Assembly: GCF_049445995.1 (NCBI RefSeq)
Contig: NZ_JBMSDZ010000005.1
Span: forward strand, 124,001 to 188,000
Direction of reading: 5' to 3'
Origin: Dyella_A sp049445995
Lineage (GTDB): Bacteria; Pseudomonadota; Gammaproteobacteria; Xanthomonadales; Rhodanobacteraceae
DNA length: 64,000 nt
The position numbers and the translations under genes are program-made. This document shows positions 55,909 to 63,616 of this stretch, piece by piece (position 1 is the stretch's first letter; every line of letters starts with the position of its first letter). The notes under the pieces are model-generated. The model worked only from the letters and a program-made list of their open reading frames with translations. It was not told the DNA's origin and did no database searches.

Positions 55909-57393
55909 TCAGTTGTCCTGGGGTTCTTGCGCCGGAGCCGGGGCGGCCGTCGCGATGGGCGCTTTGTCGTGGCGCGGGTCGGAGTCGAAGACCAGCCCCA
56001 GCTCATCGGCGCGTTGGTTGTCGGCCGCGATCTCCCGGTCGATGTCTTCAGCGTCGTAGCCGAAGGCGGAAATGGCTTCGGAACGTGAGAGCAGTCCGGC
56101 GCGAATCGCGGTGAGCATCGCGTCGAACTCCTTCTTCGGATCTACCCACTGCCAGCCCTGCGGAATCCACTTCGCGGCCAGGTATTCCCGCTTGCGTTCG
56201 ACAAATCCCGGCAGATCGAGTGCACCTTCGAGCGCAGCCTGTTCCATCCATGCGCGCCAGATCGGGCGGCAGAGCTGGTGGACGATTACGCCATGCTGGA
56301 TCGCTTCGCAGCGGCGACGAAACTCCAGCAATCCGGCGCGGATTGACGAATAGTTCACCTGCGTCAGATCACCGGTGAGCATCTCGTAAGTGATGCCCAT
56401 CGCGGCAGCGACGGCCCGGAACTGCATGCGCAGGAATTCGGCGTAGCTGGCACCGACGTCTGCCGGTTGGCTGAATTTCACGTCCTCGCCAGGTTCCAGT
56501 AACTGCATGGTCCCGGGTTCCAGTCCTGCCAGGGACACGCCGTTGGCGTCCGCCAGCCCTTCGCCCATGAGGGTGTCCTCGGGCGCCAGGCGGGTGATGA
56601 AGCCCGCGAACATCGCCGCCGTCTTTTTGCGCACCAGTTCGGCGTCGTCGTACTGATCCAGCTCATTGAGTTTGACCAGCGCCCGCGCCAACCACGGCTC
56701 GCCCCGGATCTGGCCAGGGCGCAGCGGACGGAACAGGTGGATGATCTCGGAGGCAGGCACGCGCACGGTGTCCATGCCACCCGTGCCGGACATCGGCGCC
56801 AAGGCGCCATCACCGGGGTGCGAGCGATACAGGTGGTAGGCGACGCGGCGGCCGAGCCGATCGAACTCGATGCCGGCCCGAACCACGTTGCCGGAAGGTA
56901 GCTCCAGGTTCATCGTCGTGGGCAAGTGTTCGGGTTCGAGCAGCTGGAGCTGGAGACCAACCGCCAGACCGTCTTCGGGTCGGCGATAGCGCAGCCGCAC
57001 CAGTGCCTCCCCGCCTTCCAGCATTGCCCGGCAGGCGAGTGCTTGCATGCCGTAGAAGTCGGTCAAGCCGGCTGCATCGGCATCGCTGCACCAGTCCCAC
57101 CAGAGGGCGTGAATGGCTTCCCGCAGTGCGTTGTCCGAAAGCATCGACTGCGGCTTGATCCCCGTGCCGATCGCGTTGGCGACGAAGGCCTCCACGCCGG
57201 CGGCCGCCCACGCGTTGCGTCGCACCAGATCGCGGCTTTTGGCGCGGAGCTCGTTCTGGGTGAAGGCCAGCGCGGCAACGGCACCAGGATTTCCGACCTG
57301 CCAGGCGATCGCACGTCGACCACCGCCGATACCGTCGTAAGTCGGCGACGGGCCGCCAAACATGCCGCGCCGAAGTTTGGAGAACCAGCTCAT
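55909..57393 (-). CDS. Phage portal protein (lambda gpB type)
   Basis: This 494-residue dodecameric portal forms the DNA entry vertex. Family segments are GNPGAVAALAFTQNELRAKS, VEAFVANAIGTGIKPQS, PASEIIHLFRPLRPGQIRGE and MGITYEMLTGDLTQVNYSSI, followed by GLLEFRRRCEAIQHGVI. The start ATG at 57,391-57,393 (MSWFSKLRRG) overlaps the gpW stop. An Ala/Pro-rich tail ends the protein. Confidence 0.93.
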   Translation of the reverse strand: MSWFSKLRRGMFGGPSPTYDGIGGGRRAIAWQVGNPGAVAALAFTQNELRAKSRDLVRRNAWAAAGVEAFVANAIGTGIKPQSMLSDNALREAIHALWWDWCSDADAAGLTDFYGMQALACRAMLEGGEALVRLRYRRPEDGLAVGLQLQLLEPEHLPTTMNLELPSGNVVRAGIEFDRLGRRVAYHLYRSHPGDGALAPMSGTGGMDTVRVPASEIIHLFRPLRPGQIRGEPWLARALVKLNELDQYDDAELVRKKTAAMFAGFITRLAPEDTLMGEGLADANGVSLAGLEPGTMQLLEPGEDVKFSQPADVGASYAEFLRMQFRAVAAAMGITYEMLTGDLTQVNYSSIRAGLLEFRRRCEAIQHGVIVHQLCRPIWRAWMEQAALEGALDLPGFVERKREYLAAKWIPQGWQWVDPKKEFDAMLTAIRAGLLSRSEAISAFGYDAEDIDREIAADNQRADELGLVFDSDPRHDKAPIATAAPAPAQEPQDN

Positions 57394-57614
57394 CAGGTGG
57401 CCTTCCGGGTCGTGACGCGGATCTGGCGCGGGGCACCTGGCCACAGTCCGGTGGCCACGGCGTCTTCGAACAGGCCGCGCTTGACTTCGCGAATGGCGGT
57501 AGCCAACTCCTCGACGGTGCGGTACTCGATGGTCTTGTCGCCGAAACTCACGCGGCGCTCGCCCTTGGCCAGTGCGGCTTCAAGCGCATCGAGTTGGGAC
57601 TGGGTATAGGCCAT
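57393..57614 (-). CDS. Head-tail joining protein (gpW-like)
   Basis: This 73-residue protein has the gpW pattern: MAYTQSQLDALEAALAKGER, then VSFGDKTIEYRTVEELATAI. The basic C-terminus RQIRVTTRKAT is typical. It lies directly upstream of the portal gene, as in lambda. The start at 57,612-57,614 overlaps the stop of the next gene; a longer open frame upstream is not homologous. Confidence 0.9.
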   Translation of the reverse strand: MAYTQSQLDALEAALAKGERRVSFGDKTIEYRTVEELATAIREVKRGLFEDAVATGLWPGAPRQIRVTTRKAT

Positions 57615-58006
57615 CAGCGATACACCACCAGGTTGATCTCGGTGGAGTCGGCAAACGACGTCGCCATCGTGGCGCAGGAGACATCGACGTACTCGGCAGT
57701 CTTCTGGTCGGCGCTGGCACGCGCGATTGCGATGCGCTGCGTGCCGCTGTCGGTGCTGCTGCGGGCCAGTGCAACCCAGCAGTAATCGGCATCCGGCATT
57801 GGCTGCGTGAAATGGACGCGGTAACGACCGGTCGCCAGGCGTTCCACGCTCACCACGTTGCGAGCGCCATGCATCACCATCTGGTCGTTGACGTAGCCGA
57901 AGCTCACCCACGCGCGAGCAAGTCCTGGATGAGATGCATCGATCTTGGTCTTCACTTCGATGCCGATGCGCGCGGCGAGAGATGCGATGCGGTCGGAAAG
58001 CGACAT
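57614..58006 (-). CDS. Small phage protein inserted in the head module (fibre-like), 130 residues
   Basis: The protein starts MSLSDRIASLAARIGIEV, then a beta-rich body (RNVVSVERLATGRYRVHFTQ, then DADYCWVALARSSTD and TSFADSTEINLVVYR). The body resembles the C-terminal receptor or carbohydrate-type domains at the ends of some tail-fibre proteins. It shares an N-terminal motif with the gene just upstream. Lambda has nothing between terminase and gpW, so this is an insertion. It overlaps both neighbours by one base or 4 nt. Confidence 0.55.
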   Translation of the reverse strand: MSLSDRIASLAARIGIEVKTKIDASHPGLARAWVSFGYVNDQMVMHGARNVVSVERLATGRYRVHFTQPMPDADYCWVALARSSTDSGTQRIAIARASADQKTAEYVDVSCATMATSFADSTEINLVVYR

Positions 58007-58497
58007 CAGACCAGTGCTCCCTCAAACACGGCGACGAAGTCGGTGTCGGCATCGCCGATGGCCGTCAATGCAACCGCGCCGATGTTCGATCTGGCCTGCT
58101 GCTGCTCAATGACGGTCAGCGTCTGCGCGGCATCGAAGCGCACGCGGTTGTTGACAGCGGCAAGCAGCGCATCGAGGCCGCTGGTACCGTCCTGTAGCAA
58201 CTGCTGGATCTCTACCAGCGTGTCGTAGGCAGCATCGGCACCACCGAGGATCTCGGCCTTGAGCGTGTCGAGCAGCGTGACGATCTTGGTCGACGAGTAG
58301 GTGGTGGTCAGCGCCACGTTGGCGTCGTCGATACCGGTCCCGCTGAGAACGGCCGACTGAAGCTCATTGATGGCAGCCACCAGACTCGATTTGTCGGTCG
58401 TGGTCAGGCTCGCCAACGTGCCGGTCTTGCCGTTGAGCGTGTTGAACTCCTGGGCGATGCGAATCACCAGGCTCTCGATACGGGTCTGCAAACTCAT
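58006..58497 (-). CDS. Small phage protein inserted in the head module (fibre-like), 163 residues
   Basis: The protein starts MSLQTRIESLVIRIAQEFNT and continues as LNGKTGTLASLTTTDKSSLV and a helical repeat region (LSGTGIDDANVALTTTYSST, then LKAEILGGADAAYDTLVEIQ). This is the connector sequence found in many tail-fibre proteins. Its C-terminus, QARSNIGAVALTAIGDADTDF, matches fibre shaft-to-tip junctions. It has no receptor-tip domain of its own, and the 130-residue gene downstream may supply one. It lies 17 bp downstream of the large terminase gene. Confidence 0.6.
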   Translation of the reverse strand: MSLQTRIESLVIRIAQEFNTLNGKTGTLASLTTTDKSSLVAAINELQSAVLSGTGIDDANVALTTTYSSTKIVTLLDTLKAEILGGADAAYDTLVEIQQLLQDGTSGLDALLAAVNNRVRFDAAQTLTVIEQQQARSNIGAVALTAIGDADTDFVAVFEGALV

Positions 58498-58514
58498 GGG
58501 ATGTCCTTTGTCGA

Positions 58515-60476
58515 TCAGGAGAGCCAGCGGCTGCGCACCAACTGGCGTGCGCGGCGACCTGGCCCAGAAACGGCGAGGCCACCGCGTTGGGTGGCCTCGT
58601 CAGTCGTTGTGGTGGTCACGGGGTCGGGCGGATCTGCCATCCCCAGTTGTCGCTCCAGCTCGCGCCAATGGCGTTCGTCGAAGCGATCCAGTCCCGCCGC
58701 TGAAGCGGCTGCGCGGGCGTAGACGTAGCAGTCCAGCGCCTCGTTACGCTCGCGCATCTTTTGCCACTCCCGGATGGGAAAGCCATTCCGGTCGCGTCGG
58801 GTGATGAGTTGTTCCGCGCAGAGCTGCTGGATGAACTCCGCGTCCACATGCGGCAGATGGATGAATCCGGCCGGATAGATCGCGGTGATACCGTCCTCGG
58901 CCACATCCGCCGATTTGCGCAGGTTGTTGTAGAGCTCGAGCTTGGCAATGCCGACGGCGACCGAGAACACCTTGATGCCTCGGCGCAGCTTCTTGCCGCC
59001 CTTGGATATATCCACGGCGGTGGGGGTCCCGATCAGTGCCGCGCCGCGCGCGACACCTTTGATGGCCATGACGCGCGGGTCGCGACTGGCCCGCACGAAG
59101 GTATAGGCCTCTTGGGTGGCAAAGCCAGTGTCTAAGGCGAACCGTGCCAGCGGCATCGCCGCGCCGGACGCATGGGTCCAGTTCTCCGCGAGCAGATCCG
59201 CCAGTTGTTTCCAAACCGCATCCCGCGCGGTGTCGCCCATCAAGACGCGATGCTCGATCAGCCATGATTCCTTGCCGCGCCCGAAGGCCCAGATGGAGGC
59301 TTCGATGCGATCCTTCTGGACATCCGCGCCGCCCACCAGCAGGAGTCCACCGGGAGGAATCGAACCGACCGGGTAGTCCTCGCGCCGCTCGACGAGGCGT
59401 TGCCAATCCGGTGCTTCGCCTTCCTCGACCCAGGTCTCACCCAGTTCGGTGTTCTTGAACGTCTTGATGGCCGCCGCAGAACCCGACTCCTTGCTCACAG
59501 CCAGTTCCCAGGCGACGGCGATCTCGCGCCAACCGCGCCAGCCGACCGGGCTGTAGAGTGACGACAAGTGAAAGCCAGCCGTCTTGGCGCCATTCTCTGG
59601 TGCCAATGCGCGCCACTCGCCGTGTTCCAGCATCCAGGTCTTGTGGTGCTCGGAAATCGGCGCATCGCAGGATTCGCAAACATAGGCGGCGCTTTCCGGC
59701 TGGCCTTTCTCCCACCGCAGTTGTTCGAAGCGCAGCCACTGCCGGTGCGAGCAGTGTGGGCAGGGCACAAAGTAGCGGCGCTGATCGGATGCCTCATATT
59801 CCCGTTCGATGGCGCTCGCGCCCGAGATTGTTGGCGTCGAGACGATGAAAATCTTGCGTCGCGCGAAGGTTCGGGTACGCGCTTCGGCCAGTGAAATCGC
59901 GTCGCCTTCACCCTCAACGTCAAGCGGATAGCCGTCCACCTCGTCGAGGAACAGGTAACGCACTGGCATCGACCGCAGTCCGACTGCGCTGTTGGCGCCC
60001 GTCATCACCAGGACGCCGCCCCGGAACTCCTTCGCGAGAATGGTGTTGCCCGAGTCCCGGCTCCTGGCCGGTGCGATTAGCTCTGCAAGAACGCCCGACT
60101 CCTCGATCAGGGGATCGATCCGCTGCTTGGAGTTGCGCTTGGCCATCTCGACTGTCGGCCAGACCGCCATCATCGGGCCGGGCGCGTGGTGGATGACGTA
60201 GCCGATCCAGTTTGATCCCATCTCGGTCGCGCCGAGCTGAGCAGCCTTCATGAACACAACGCGCTCGACCGGGGATGTCGGCGACAGGCAGTCCATGATC
60301 GCCTTTAGGTACGGCGTGCGACTGGTCCGCCAGCGGCCCGGTTCGGCGGACGCTTTGCTGGAAAGCATCCGGTGCCGATCCGACCATTCGGATACGGTCA
60401 GCAGTGGGTCTGGCGTCAGTCCTTCTCGCCAGGCGCGCTCGATTTCCGCCGCGCCTTCGTAATCCACGTCCAGCAT
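58515..60476 (-). CDS. Terminase large subunit (GpA family)
   Basis: This 653-residue packaging motor has an ATPase Walker-A-like KAAQLGATE at 77-85 and Walker B LFLDE ending in D178-E179. A zinc-finger-like pair is CPHC (239, 242) and CESC (267, 270). The nuclease domain includes LLVGGADVQKDRIEASIWAF, RFALDTGFATQEAYTFVRAS and a C-terminal LDCYVYARAAASAAG. It cuts concatemers and pumps DNA into the prohead through the portal. It overlaps the small-subunit gene by one base. Confidence 0.95.
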   Translation of the reverse strand: MLDVDYEGAAEIERAWREGLTPDPLLTVSEWSDRHRMLSSKASAEPGRWRTSRTPYLKAIMDCLSPTSPVERVVFMKAAQLGATEMGSNWIGYVIHHAPGPMMAVWPTVEMAKRNSKQRIDPLIEESGVLAELIAPARSRDSGNTILAKEFRGGVLVMTGANSAVGLRSMPVRYLFLDEVDGYPLDVEGEGDAISLAEARTRTFARRKIFIVSTPTISGASAIEREYEASDQRRYFVPCPHCSHRQWLRFEQLRWEKGQPESAAYVCESCDAPISEHHKTWMLEHGEWRALAPENGAKTAGFHLSSLYSPVGWRGWREIAVAWELAVSKESGSAAAIKTFKNTELGETWVEEGEAPDWQRLVERREDYPVGSIPPGGLLLVGGADVQKDRIEASIWAFGRGKESWLIEHRVLMGDTARDAVWKQLADLLAENWTHASGAAMPLARFALDTGFATQEAYTFVRASRDPRVMAIKGVARGAALIGTPTAVDISKGGKKLRRGIKVFSVAVGIAKLELYNNLRKSADVAEDGITAIYPAGFIHLPHVDAEFIQQLCAEQLITRRDRNGFPIREWQKMRERNEALDCYVYARAAASAAGLDRFDERHWRELERQLGMADPPDPVTTTTTDEATQRGGLAVSGPGRRARQLVRSRWLS

Positions 60477-61012
60477 CAGTCCACCCGAGGACGCAATTCG
60501 CCCAGCTCTTGCAGGTGCTCGCGCACTGCGGCTTCCAGTGCCACGTGCATGGCATGCGGATCGACATCGAGCCTGGCAGCCATCTGCGCCGAAATTCGCG
60601 CGGGCCAGTTGAGCCAGGCATCGCGCTCGGAGCGCGCCAGCTTGAACACATGCGCGATGGCCTGTGGGCGATCGACCAGTTCACCTTTCAGGCGGGCCAG
60701 TCGCACCTTGTTAGTTTGCGCCTTGACCACTTCATTGACCGTGCGGGCTTGGAGCAACGACGTGCCACCAGTGGGTAAGGCGGCAGGCCCATCGTTCGGC
60801 GGTGTGCTGGCGTCCGGCACGACCACTTTGGCCGCCTTGGCGCGGGTACCTGCCTTGGGCACATCGGAGTTGCGCGCCCACTCGCGATCCGCCCGGTCGG
60901 CATCGATGGTTCCGTCAGCCTCCGGCGTGATGCGCCCGGCGCGAATCGCCTTGTGAACAGCAGTGTCGGTCACGCCACGGTGCCGGGCGTAAGCGCGTAT
61001 CGAAATGCCCAT
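60476..61012 (-). CDS. Terminase small subunit (Nu1-like)
   Basis: This protein of about 178 residues has an N-terminal helix-turn-helix (SIRAYARHRGVTDTAVHKAI, then RAGRITPEADGTIDADRADR), which resembles DNA-recognition domains of small terminase subunits. A linker follows, then a helical C-terminal part (LLQARTVNEVVKAQTNKVRL) for contact with the large subunit. I take the ATG at 61,010-61,012; a TTG eight codons upstream is possible. No strong Shine-Dalgarno is visible. Confidence 0.8.
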   Translation of the reverse strand: MGISIRAYARHRGVTDTAVHKAIRAGRITPEADGTIDADRADREWARNSDVPKAGTRAKAAKVVVPDASTPPNDGPAALPTGGTSLLQARTVNEVVKAQTNKVRLARLKGELVDRPQAIAHVFKLARSERDAWLNWPARISAQMAARLDVDPHAMHVALEAAVREHLQELGELRPRVD

Positions 61013-61064
61013 GGTGAGAACCGGTGGCCCCTTCAATCATTTGATCGTCATTCCTCTGGATTGA

Positions 61065-61092
61065 GCTTGGCTTCCCTCTGGAACAGCGCGTT
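61065..61092 (+). promoter_or_regulatory. Leader motif copy 1
   Basis: GCTTGGCTTC (61,065-61,074), 6 bp, then GAACAGCGCGTT (61,081-61,092). The end is 38 bp before the start of the 62-residue gene. See copies at 61,336 and 61,952. Confidence 0.7.
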
Positions 61093-61130
61093 CATGCCAT
61101 CACCATCCACGACGTCACAAGGAGACGCAC

Positions 61131-61319
61131 ATGACTAAACCAGCCGACAAAGCCATGGAAAACCTGCTTCAGAAAATAGCGTTGGACCACCTGTTCATCG
61201 AGTCCTTGGAGACCCGCAACAGCGACCAACTGGACTTCCACGATGTCAGCGTATGGGCCGTCAAAAGTGCCCTGATGGCCGCTTACGAGGCGGGTCGACA
61301 GGCCGCCAAGGCGGACTGA
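61131..61319 (+). CDS. DUF6900-like protein, 62 residues
   Basis: This small helical protein (LLQKIALDHLFIESLETRNS, then DQLDFHDVSVWAVKSALMAA) matches the DUF6900 pattern: ETRNSDxLDFHDVxVW. Its function is unknown. AAGGAG at 61,119-61,124 is a strong ribosome site 6 nt before the ATG. It is the first of three plus-strand genes, opposite in direction to the phage structural block, each with the same upstream motif. Confidence 0.8.
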   Translation: MTKPADKAMENLLQKIALDHLFIESLETRNSDQLDFHDVSVWAVKSALMAAYEAGRQAAKAD

Positions 61320-61335
61320 AAAAGAAGCCGAGAAC

Positions 61336-61363
61336 GCTTGGCTTCAATCGCGAACAGCGCGTT
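61336..61363 (+). promoter_or_regulatory. Leader motif copy 2
   Basis: GCTTGGCTTC (61,336-61,345), 6 bp, then GAACAGCGCGTT (61,352-61,363), ending 39 bp before the DUF3489 gene. Confidence 0.7.
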
Positions 61364-61402
61364 CATCACGTCACCCCATCAACCACTGCCAAGGAGCAGC
61401 AC

Positions 61403-61921
61403 ATGACCAGCACCCAACTCACCCCGGCCCAGCACGCGATCCTGGCCTACGCACTCGAACACTCCAGCGGCAAGATCGACTGGTTCCCCGACAACATCAA
61501 AGGCGGCGCACGCAAGAAGGTGCTCGACGGGCTTTTCAATCGCGCTTTGATCACCACCAACGGCACCGACTGGTTCGTCGCCGCCGAGGGCTACGACGCA
61601 ATGGGTCGCGCCCGTCCCGCGCATGCGCCCATGGATGCAGACCCCGAAATCGAGGCCGCCGTGTCGTCGGCCGAGGCTGAGTGGGCCAAGGACGCCATCG
61701 AGCAGACCAAGCCGCGCACGCGCGAGAACAGCAAGCAGGCCGAAGTGCTCCGGATGCTGCAGCGTCCCGAAGGCGCCACGATTGCTCAGATCTGCGGCGT
61801 GACCGGCTGGCAAGCGCACACCGTGCGCGGCACCTTCGCCGGCGCCTTCAAGAGAAAACTCGGTCTGACCATCGTTTCGGACAAGGCGCCGGGCGGTGAG
61901 CGGATCTACCGGATTGCCTGA
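61403..61921 (+). CDS. DUF3489 protein, 172 residues
   Basis: The C-terminal half is a DUF3489 winged-helix-like domain: KQAEVLRMLQRPEGATIAQI, then CGVTGWQAHTVRGTFAGAFK and ERIYRI. The N-terminal half (LTPAQHAILAYALEHSSGKI) resembles a second winged helix. The protein probably binds DNA; the target is unknown. AAGGAG at 61,391-61,396 is 6 nt before the ATG at 61,403; the longer open frame upstream covers the previous gene. DUF3489 genes often occur in prophages of Proteobacteria. Confidence 0.85.
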   Translation: MTSTQLTPAQHAILAYALEHSSGKIDWFPDNIKGGARKKVLDGLFNRALITTNGTDWFVAAEGYDAMGRARPAHAPMDADPEIEAAVSSAEAEWAKDAIEQTKPRTRENSKQAEVLRMLQRPEGATIAQICGVTGWQAHTVRGTFAGAFKRKLGLTIVSDKAPGGERIYRIA

Positions 61922-61951
61922 TCAAAAAGATCGAGAAAGAGGCCAAGACTC

Positions 61952-61979
61952 GCTTGGCTTCTCAATCGAACAGCGCGTT
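61952..61979 (+). promoter_or_regulatory. Leader motif copy 3
   Basis: GCTTGGCTTC (61,952-61,961), 6 bp, then GAACAGCGCGTT (61,968-61,979), ending 39 bp before the 122-residue gene. Confidence 0.7.
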
Positions 61980-62018
61980 ACTACGGGTGTCGCAAAGATC
62001 AGACCCCAAGGAGCCACG

Positions 62019-62387
62019 ATGACCACCGCCAGCCAGATTCCCGCCACTCAGAACGATGCCTGGGGCTTTTGGGGCACGATGAACGAGCACGCCAGCGCCG
62101 CGTGGCCCTTGGCGATGACCGCCGTCTCGGACGCCACACACCAGCCCCTTGAATCGGTACGGACCTTCCTCGACAGCCGCCACGGTCGCCACTTTGCCGA
62201 CGACGTCCAGAACGGCCTGTACCAAGGCCAGGCCTTGCAGGATGCGATCAACGCCGCCACCCAGCGCTGGATGGGCTGGACGATTGGCCGCCAGACCAGC
62301 AAGGACTACGGCATCCCGCGCGGCCTGCCTTACCTCACAGGCTTTGTGATTCACTGCGAGATCGTCGAGGAATCGCTCGTCGCCTGA
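62019..62387 (+). CDS. Hypothetical phage protein, 122 residues
   Basis: I do not recognise this protein. It has WGFWGTMNEHASAAWPLAMT, then VRTFLDSRHGRHFADDVQNG and AINAATQRWMGWTIGRQTSK, an alpha-helical, Trp-rich, soluble protein. AAGGAG at 62,008-62,013 is 5 nt before the ATG. The 3' end overlaps the convergent methylase gene by 37 bp. The shared leader suggests it is expressed with the DUF6900 and DUF3489 genes. Confidence 0.7.
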   Translation: MTTASQIPATQNDAWGFWGTMNEHASAAWPLAMTAVSDATHQPLESVRTFLDSRHGRHFADDVQNGLYQGQALQDAINAATQRWMGWTIGRQTSKDYGIPRGLPYLTGFVIHCEIVEESLVA

Positions 62388-63616
62388 TCATCGAACAACG
62401 CGCCATCCGACTCACGCGTGGCCTGCTTTCCGGTCCAGCCCTGCCAGCGGCGCACGATCACATCGACGTACTTAGGATCGAGTTCGATCAGCCGCGCGAT
62501 GCGGCCTGACTTCTCGGCTGCAATTAGCGTGGTGCCAGAGCCGCCGAAAGGATCAAGTACCACGTTGCCAGGACGACTCGAGTTGCGGATCGCGCGCTCA
62601 ACCAGTTCCACCGGCTTCATCGTCGGGTGCAGATCATTCTTCAGTGGCTTCTTGATGCTCCAGACGTCGCCCTGGTCGCGGTCGCCGCACCAGTGACGCT
62701 GCGCGCCCTCGGGCCATCCGTACAGGATCGGCTCGTACTGGCGCTGATAGTCGGCGCGGCCCAGCGTGAAGGTGTTTTTTGCCCAGATGATGAAGGTCGA
62801 CCACTTGCCGCCGGCGGCGCGGAACGCTGCCTGCAGCACGTCGAGTTCGCTGGAAGACATCGCCACGTAGATGCCACCCCGGCAATGCGCGATGGTCGGC
62901 GTCAGCGCCGCCAGTAGGAAGTCGTAGAAGCCGTCGCCGAGGTTGTCGTTCAGGATCGCACGATCCTTGCCGCGCATTTTGTCCTTGGCGCTGTTGGCGT
63001 AGTTCACGTTGTACGGCGGGTCGGTAAATACCATGTCCACCGGCGCGCCATCGAGAAGGCGGTCGTAGCTGTCGGCGACCGTAGAGTCGCCGCAAAACAG
63101 GCGGTGACCACCGAGCAGCCAGACATCCCCAGGACGCGAGACTGGCGTCTCTGGCATCTCGGGCATGGCGTCATCGTCGGTCTGGCCTTGGCCATCCGAT
63201 TCGTCGCCGGCCATCAGCTCCGCCAACGCATCGGCATCGAAGCCGGTCAGCGACAGATCGAAGTCATCATCCTGCAGAGCGGCGATCTCGATGCGCAGCA
63301 TCGCATCATCCCAGCCGGCGTTCTCGGCGATGCGGTTATCCGCGATCACCAGGGCCCGGCGCTGCGTGGGGCTCAGATGATCGAGCACGACCACCGGCAC
63401 TGCGTCCAACCCGAGTTTCTGTGCGGCGGCGAGCCGTCCGTGCCCGGCGACGATGACGCCATCGCTGCCGGCCAGAATCGGATTGGTGAATCCGAACTCG
63501 GCAATCGACGCGGCGATCTGTGCCACCTGATCGTCCGAGTGGGTGCGCGCATTGCGGGCGTATGGCACCAGCTTGGCCGTCGGCCACTGCTCGATCTTGT
63601 CGGCCAGCCAGTTCAT
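62351..63616 (-). CDS. ParB-domain plus DNA methyltransferase (N6-adenine/N4-cytosine type)
   Basis: This 421-residue protein fuses a ParB/Srx-like N-terminal domain (about 11-95: VPYARNARTHSDDQVAQIAA, then VIVAGHGRLAAAQKLG) to a beta-class methyltransferase. The catalytic motif DPPY is at 199-202 and the SAM motif DPFGGSGTT begins at D355. Phages use such enzymes to modify their own DNA, often against host restriction. The start overlaps the stop of a second methylase gene (ATGA). Confidence 0.92.
   Translation of the reverse strand: MNWLADKIEQWPTAKLVPYARNARTHSDDQVAQIAASIAEFGFTNPILAGSDGVIVAGHGRLAAAQKLGLDAVPVVVLDHLSPTQRRALVIADNRIAENAGWDDAMLRIEIAALQDDDFDLSLTGFDADALAELMAGDESDGQGQTDDDAMPEMPETPVSRPGDVWLLGGHRLFCGDSTVADSYDRLLDGAPVDMVFTDPPYNVNYANSAKDKMRGKDRAILNDNLGDGFYDFLLAALTPTIAHCRGGIYVAMSSSELDVLQAAFRAAGGKWSTFIIWAKNTFTLGRADYQRQYEPILYGWPEGAQRHWCGDRDQGDVWSIKKPLKNDLHPTMKPVELVERAIRNSSRPGNVVLDPFGGSGTTLIAAEKSGRIARLIELDPKYVDVIVRRWQGWTGKQATRESDGALFDDQATSDSSTISQ

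Noticed and set aside
62393..62407. Fourth copy of the leader motif (CGAACAACGCGCCAT)
   Set aside because: It differs at several positions, lacks the GCTTGGCTTC half at the right distance, and lies inside the methylase gene.
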